From Ktedonobacteria bacterium brp13 (GTDB taxonomy: Bacteria > Chloroflexota > Ktedonobacteria > Ktedonobacterales > Ktedonobacteraceae): 64,000 bases of DNA. Position numbers and translations under genes: made by a program. Positions 60,645 to 64,000 of the stretch are shown here, piece by piece (position 1 is the stretch's first letter; each line of letters begins with the position of its first letter). The notes under the pieces were generated by a model. The model did not search any database. It was not told the DNA's origin and worked only from the letters and a program-made list of their open reading frames with translations. The stretch is taken from positions 2,294,001 through 2,358,000 of the forward strand of contig AP024096.1 of NCBI GenBank assembly GCA_015099395.1, in the 5' to 3' direction.

Positions 60645-60711
60645 TATCCGAAAACCTGAGTGCGTTAGCACTAGCGACGCCAGTCGCGTTGGGTTTCGGA
60701 ATAAGATCTTA
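60645..60711 (-). repeat. REP-like repeat, copy C (inverted)
   Basis: Reverse complement of the copies at 18.4 kb: TATCCGAAAACCTGAGTGCG ... GTCGCGTTGGGTTTCGGAAT, ending AAGATCTTA. Core GCGAC-GCCA-GTCGC keeps the hairpin with a changed loop. Just upstream of the acyl-CoA synthetase fusion gene. Confidence 0.7.
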
Positions 60712-61054
60712 GTGTCGGCTTGCCAAACAATCCGTGATAATTGCCTGCTGTACGGTTGTGTAGGCATCGGGATACTCCTTGCGCACCCGGATCTCCCTAT
60801 GGAAAACCCTCATCCAACAAACCAATTATTCACGAGGCGTTAGCATATGACACCTCCCTCACGATTGGATCACACAACGAACGGGCAATGTCACATATAC
60901 ATCACAAAGGAATAGCGTAGTTAGAACGTCAGATCCACAACCTGGATCAACGGGAAGTGTCATTGTCCCATTTTTGTGGAAGGTGAAAGTTGGTGGAGAG
61001 CAGTGGTAAAGCGATGAGTCAGGTCGCGCAGAACCTGGAGGTCTCTTATGAGAG
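60712..61054. other. Intergenic region, no gene recognised
   Basis: No credible ORF or promoter pair. It serves as the upstream region of the acyl-CoA synthetase fusion and the downstream region of the chitinase gene. Confidence 0.4.
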
Positions 61055-61096
61055 ATACGCCCCTGCTCTTTCCTGTTGATAGGAGCAGGGGCGTAT
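61055..61096. terminator. Hairpin downstream of the chitinase gene
   Basis: ATACGCCCCTGCTC (61055-61068) and its exact reverse complement (61083-61096), 14-bp GC-rich stem 22 bases beyond the chitinase stop. Little T-tract. Confidence 0.6.
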
Positions 61097-61118
61097 TGTT
61101 TATGTGGTTGATTGTTGT

Positions 61119-62642
61119 TTAGGGAAGTGTGTTCAAGTGCGGCTTGATCGTATTTGCGAAATTGTAACCGTTTGATGCATCCCAATTGATTGACCACGTC
61201 ATCACACCACGAATCGTTGGATATGTTGCTGCTGGTTTGAATGAACCACAGTTCGTGCCGTTTGCCAGACAGTCAATCGCTGCATTGATTGTTGAAGGCG
61301 CTGTATATCCGCCACCCGCTGAAGTTGAAGCCGGCAAGCCAAGCCCAATCTGATCGGGGCGGAGTCCACCTTGCAACTGAATGCAGGCCAGGGCCGTCAG
61401 GAAATTTTCTGTACTCTCTGCGTAGACGTTGCCATCGCAGCCATTCATCGTGCCAGAGTTGTAGTATTGCATATTGACCAGCGTCAAGATATTTTTGATG
61501 TTCAGTGCCAGTTGAAAGTAGTCGCCGCCCGTTGATTGCATGTCAACGGTCTGAGGGGCCAGTGTAATAATCAGATTGGCTCCCACCTTTGCGGACAATT
61601 GCTGCAGCGCGCTCGCCATGTAGGTTGGATTGAGGCCGTTTTCAAGATCGATGTCAACCCCATCGAAACCATAACTGGTGATCAGACCGTAGACGCTGTT
61701 GGCAAAGTTTGCTGCGCTCGTTGCGTCGCTAACACTGATAGTGCCATTCTGTCCACCGACTGAGATGATAACCTTCTTCCCTTGCGCATGCAGGGTAGCG
61801 ATATCGCTGGTAAATTGGGCCGCCGTATAGCCACCAAGCGCTGACGAGAGGCCCGGATCGATACTAAATGTAACACCACCTGGATGTGCGGGATCAGCGT
61901 TAGCGAAGGCGACCGCAATCAGATCGTATTGAGAATTGACCGCGCTCAAGCGTAGAGGCGTCGCATTGTTGGTGAAATCCTGCCAGTAGCCAGTCAGAAC
62001 ATGTTTGGGCAGGCTCCCACCACAGCCGACGCACGGTGTCGGTGTCGCCGTTGGCAAGGGTGTCGGTGTTGAGGTTGGGGCAGTCGTGGGAGTGGGCGTT
62101 GGGACGGTTGTGGAGGTTGGTTGTGGCGTCGGGGTGCTTGAACCTCCGGGGCCACTCAGATTGACATCATCAACATACGCACTGGCTTGCCCGTACCAAT
62201 CGTGTACGTAGATCGTCACACTTGTTGTATTTCCTGTCGTAAACGAGTCGGAGAGCAGTGTATAGCTACTAGTGCTGTTCCAATTACTAGCATAGCCGTT
62301 GGCTCCGATATAGACGTAAGATCCATTTATATACGCACTGAGCGTGTATGCAGAGTTTGGTTGCACGCTGATAGTCTGTGAACACTGGCCCGTAGTAGTA
62401 CTGCTAGGGTTTAACTGTAAGGCATGTGATCCGCTATGCACGGGGCTACTGACAACTGTATTCCCTGGATCACAGCTCCAACTTGCGAGATTCCCTGTCT
62501 CAAAGCCTGGATTGCTCACCAGGTTGCCTGCGGCCAAAGCCTTAGATGGAAGATTGAGAAGAGTTATCGTGCTGAGACTAACTAAAAGCAAAAGTACGGT
62601 GATGCTAGAAATGGTGCGAAGACGAAATGTTCGTCGTTTCAT
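61119..62642 (-). CDS. Secreted GH18 chitinase with N-terminal carbohydrate-binding module
   Basis: 507 residues from the ATG at 62642, fixed by AAGGAGGAG; the longer ORF start is rejected. Signal peptide (ISSITVLLLLVSLSTITLL ... ALA), then a CBM4/9-22-like jelly-roll module (NLVSNPGFETGNLASWSC ... YVDDVNLSG, ~residues 36-160) and a Thr/Pro linker (PTPTPTTAPTSTPTP). The GH18 barrel follows, with catalytic DGVDIDLE (D327, D330, D332, E334), QYYNSG and a final MTWSINWD. Close in style to Streptomyces/Bacillus ChiD-type chitinases. It hydrolyses chitin by substrate-assisted retention and would act outside the cell on fungal walls or arthropod remains. Confidence 0.93.
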   Translation of the reverse strand: MKRRTFRLRTISSITVLLLLVSLSTITLLNLPSKALAAGNLVSNPGFETGNLASWSCDPGNTVVSSPVHSGSHALQLNPSSTTTGQCSQTISVQPNSAYTLSAYINGSYVYIGANGYASNWNSTSSYTLLSDSFTTGNTTSVTIYVHDWYGQASAYVDDVNLSGPGGSSTPTPQPTSTTVPTPTPTTAPTSTPTPLPTATPTPCVGCGGSLPKHVLTGYWQDFTNNATPLRLSAVNSQYDLIAVAFANADPAHPGGVTFSIDPGLSSALGGYTAAQFTSDIATLHAQGKKVIISVGGQNGTISVSDATSAANFANSVYGLITSYGFDGVDIDLENGLNPTYMASALQQLSAKVGANLIITLAPQTVDMQSTGGDYFQLALNIKNILTLVNMQYYNSGTMNGCDGNVYAESTENFLTALACIQLQGGLRPDQIGLGLPASTSAGGGYTAPSTINAAIDCLANGTNCGSFKPAATYPTIRGVMTWSINWDASNGYNFANTIKPHLNTLP

Positions 62643-62947
62643 CGTTTCTCCTCCTTGTGTGATCAAGTTCCGCTTTCTGTTCCAATTTGGTGCAATACAG
62701 AAAGAGGATGGCCATCCATTGCCAACCATACAAACGTTGCATACGGAGATTCTCATACAGCAAATGCTTGAAAAACTTTTCTCACATAAAGAATACCAGT
62801 CAGAGGGTACACTTGTCAATACATCTAGACCACTAGACCAAATAATGATGAATTAGCGCTCACCTTTATGACACTTGCTCAATTTGGAACACAAGCTGCG
62901 TCAGGAGAGTTTTTTATTCTGCACTTTGGGATATAAAATCTTCTGCA
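62643..62947. other. Intergenic, upstream region of the chitinase gene
   Basis: No gene seen. Overlapping ORFs here have no SD or family resemblance. The chitinase promoter should be on the minus strand in this interval, but I could not place it with confidence. Confidence 0.4.
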
Positions 62948-64000
62948 TTAGGAGGCTGAGAGCCGGGTCATGCCGATGACGTCGTTGGTGAGACGGTCAA
63001 GCTGCGCTTCGACGAAGGTGGCAACATAGATAACATCCTGGCTGCTTGTATCAGGCTGTTGCGGGGTCGAAAAATCGCTGTAGAGCTGCTCAAGCAATGT
63101 CTTCAGGACGGATTGGACGTCCTTCAAACCTTGATCCAGCGTCTCAATTTCGCTGAGATAACGTCCCGAGGAGATGGCGGCTTCAAGGTCTCGCAGTACC
63201 TCTTCCGTTTGTTGGACAAACGCGATCAAGCCCGGTAGCTCCTGCTGCTTATCAAAGGTAAGAATATGCTGTGCCAGCGCGGTAATGCGATCGCTGAAGT
63301 GTTGATTGTAGGATACTAACGCGTAGAAACGCTCGACATCCCCCTGTTTGTTCTTCGGCTCACTCAGCAGGCGCTGGAAGGCCGCGCTCGCATTCGCATT
63401 TTCCAGATGCGCACGCCTGCTCGCCTGATGGATAGCAGCATCCCATGTGTGCACCTTGCCCAGATAGACGGCCATCACGCAATGGAAGTATTCTCGATTG
63501 GCGGCGATGGTACGGGCCAGTTGTGCAGGCATGCGCTCAAGCTCCCACTGCGGCCAGAAAAGATAGCCGAACAGGATAGCGATCAGACTGCCTACACCCG
63601 TATTGGTGATACGAATCAGCGCAATTCCCCAGTTATCGTGAGCGCTGAAATCAAGGATCATGACCACGAACAGGGTTATAAAGACGACGAAAATACCATA
63701 GTCCCCAGAGAGATGGGCGAAGGTGAAGAAGGCGATCAGGAAGAGTAGCGTGATCACGAGGATCTCATTATGGACAGTGGCAACCAGCAAGGTAGCCGCG
63801 ATCCCACCCAGCATCGTTCCCAGTACACGCTGACCAGCACGCAAGCGAGTGCCCCCATAATCCGGCTTGAGGATAAAAAGGATTGTCATGGGTATCCAGT
63901 AGCCGTTGGTGATATGTAAGGGAATGTAGCAGGCCACCGCCAGCGCGGTAGCGACCGCCAACCGCAAAGAATGACGAAAGATCAAAGAGCGTGGCGTCAA
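62948..64000 (-). CDS. FUSC-family (aromatic-acid exporter / YccS-like) membrane protein, partial
   Basis: 350 residues visible, open to the right edge; the first codon in the window (TTG) is probably internal. Helices: LRLAVATALAVACYIP, GYWIPMTILFILKPDYGGTRLRAGQRVLGTMLGG, then four more up to GSLIAILFGYLFWP. The motif KPDYGGTRLRAGQRVLGTMLGG is the conserved FUSC core. A long cytoplasmic helical tail follows. FUSC proteins (AaeB, YccS and relatives) export aromatic acids or related compounds. In full-length members a first set of helices precedes this part, so the N-terminal half lies beyond the window. Confidence 0.85.
   Translation of the reverse strand: MTPRSLIFRHSLRLAVATALAVACYIPLHITNGYWIPMTILFILKPDYGGTRLRAGQRVLGTMLGGIAATLLVATVHNEILVITLLFLIAFFTFAHLSGDYGIFVVFITLFVVMILDFSAHDNWGIALIRITNTGVGSLIAILFGYLFWPQWELERMPAQLARTIAANREYFHCVMAVYLGKVHTWDAAIHQASRRAHLENANASAAFQRLLSEPKNKQGDVERFYALVSYNQHFSDRITALAQHILTFDKQQELPGLIAFVQQTEEVLRDLEAAISSGRYLSEIETLDQGLKDVQSVLKTLLEQLYSDFSTPQQPDTSSQDVIYVATFVEAQLDRLTNDVIGMTRLSAS

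Noticed and set aside
1..64000. tRNA or rRNA genes
   Set aside because: No T-loop/CCA-type or rRNA landmark sequences were noticed on either strand; a tRNAscan run would settle this.

Overview
The window looks like a piece of a mid-GC Chloroflexota genome, most likely class Ktedonobacteria. That is an inference from gene content: zinc-ribbon Ser/Thr kinases fused to beta-propellers, a sedolisin, a GH18 chitinase, an acyl-CoA synthetase/ACP/acyltransferase fusion, many insertion elements and a large family of hairpin-ended repeats. No rRNA, tRNA or CRISPR array was found. Both ends cut genes: the 5' end of a polynucleotide phosphorylase gene (minus strand, left edge) and the C-terminal part of a FUSC-family transporter (minus strand, right edge).

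Layout. 1-13.3 kb: pnp start, a PPOX-family protein, a tnpB-only IS200/IS605-type element, a GC-rich trehalose-phosphatase/GH65 fusion, LysE exporter, HAD phosphatase, RDD protein, a likely minus-strand ncRNA, alpha/beta hydrolase, EamA transporter plus receiver protein, and an MBL hydrolase. 13.3-17 kb: foldback repeats (MITEs), one of them interrupted by an IS701-like element that carries a second, DNA-binding gene and in-frame minisatellites. 17-24 kb: mostly ordinary metabolic and envelope genes. 24-35 kb: an exopolysaccharide island. A seven-gene minus-strand operon encodes glycosyltransferase, initiating sugar transferase, Wzz/BY-kinase, O-antigen-ligase-like protein, flippase and two paralogous glycosyltransferases; an eighth, plus-strand glycosyltransferase lies beside it. 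36-45.4 kb: a primary-type sigma factor with a strong terminator, then a two-gene unit (MoaD/ThiS-like ubiquitin-like protein ending in Gly-Gly plus a 904-residue DUF4132-type protein), then two tandemly duplicated kinase-propeller genes. 45.4-52.6 kb: secreted sedolisin, beta-lactamase-like hydrolase, a small gene with its own promoter, inverted repeat and terminator, an Eis-like acetyltransferase and an anchored surface protein of unknown function. 52.7-57.5 kb: MITE arrays around a dehalogenase/epoxide-hydrolase-like gene, coaA and a VOC protein, including a small element nested inside a MITE. 57.6-64 kb: a frameshifted membrane protein, the fatty-acyl activation/transfer fusion, a chitinase and the FUSC transporter.

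The least explained system is the Gly-Gly ubiquitin-like protein gene directly upstream of the DUF4132-type gene (37352-40461). The next most interesting are the candidate ncRNA at 8.2-8.7 kb, the IS701-like element with an accessory DNA-binding gene, and the foldback repeats whose hairpins differ in sequence but keep base pairing. Several coding starts were placed from ribosome binding sites and lie downstream of the longest possible ORF start.
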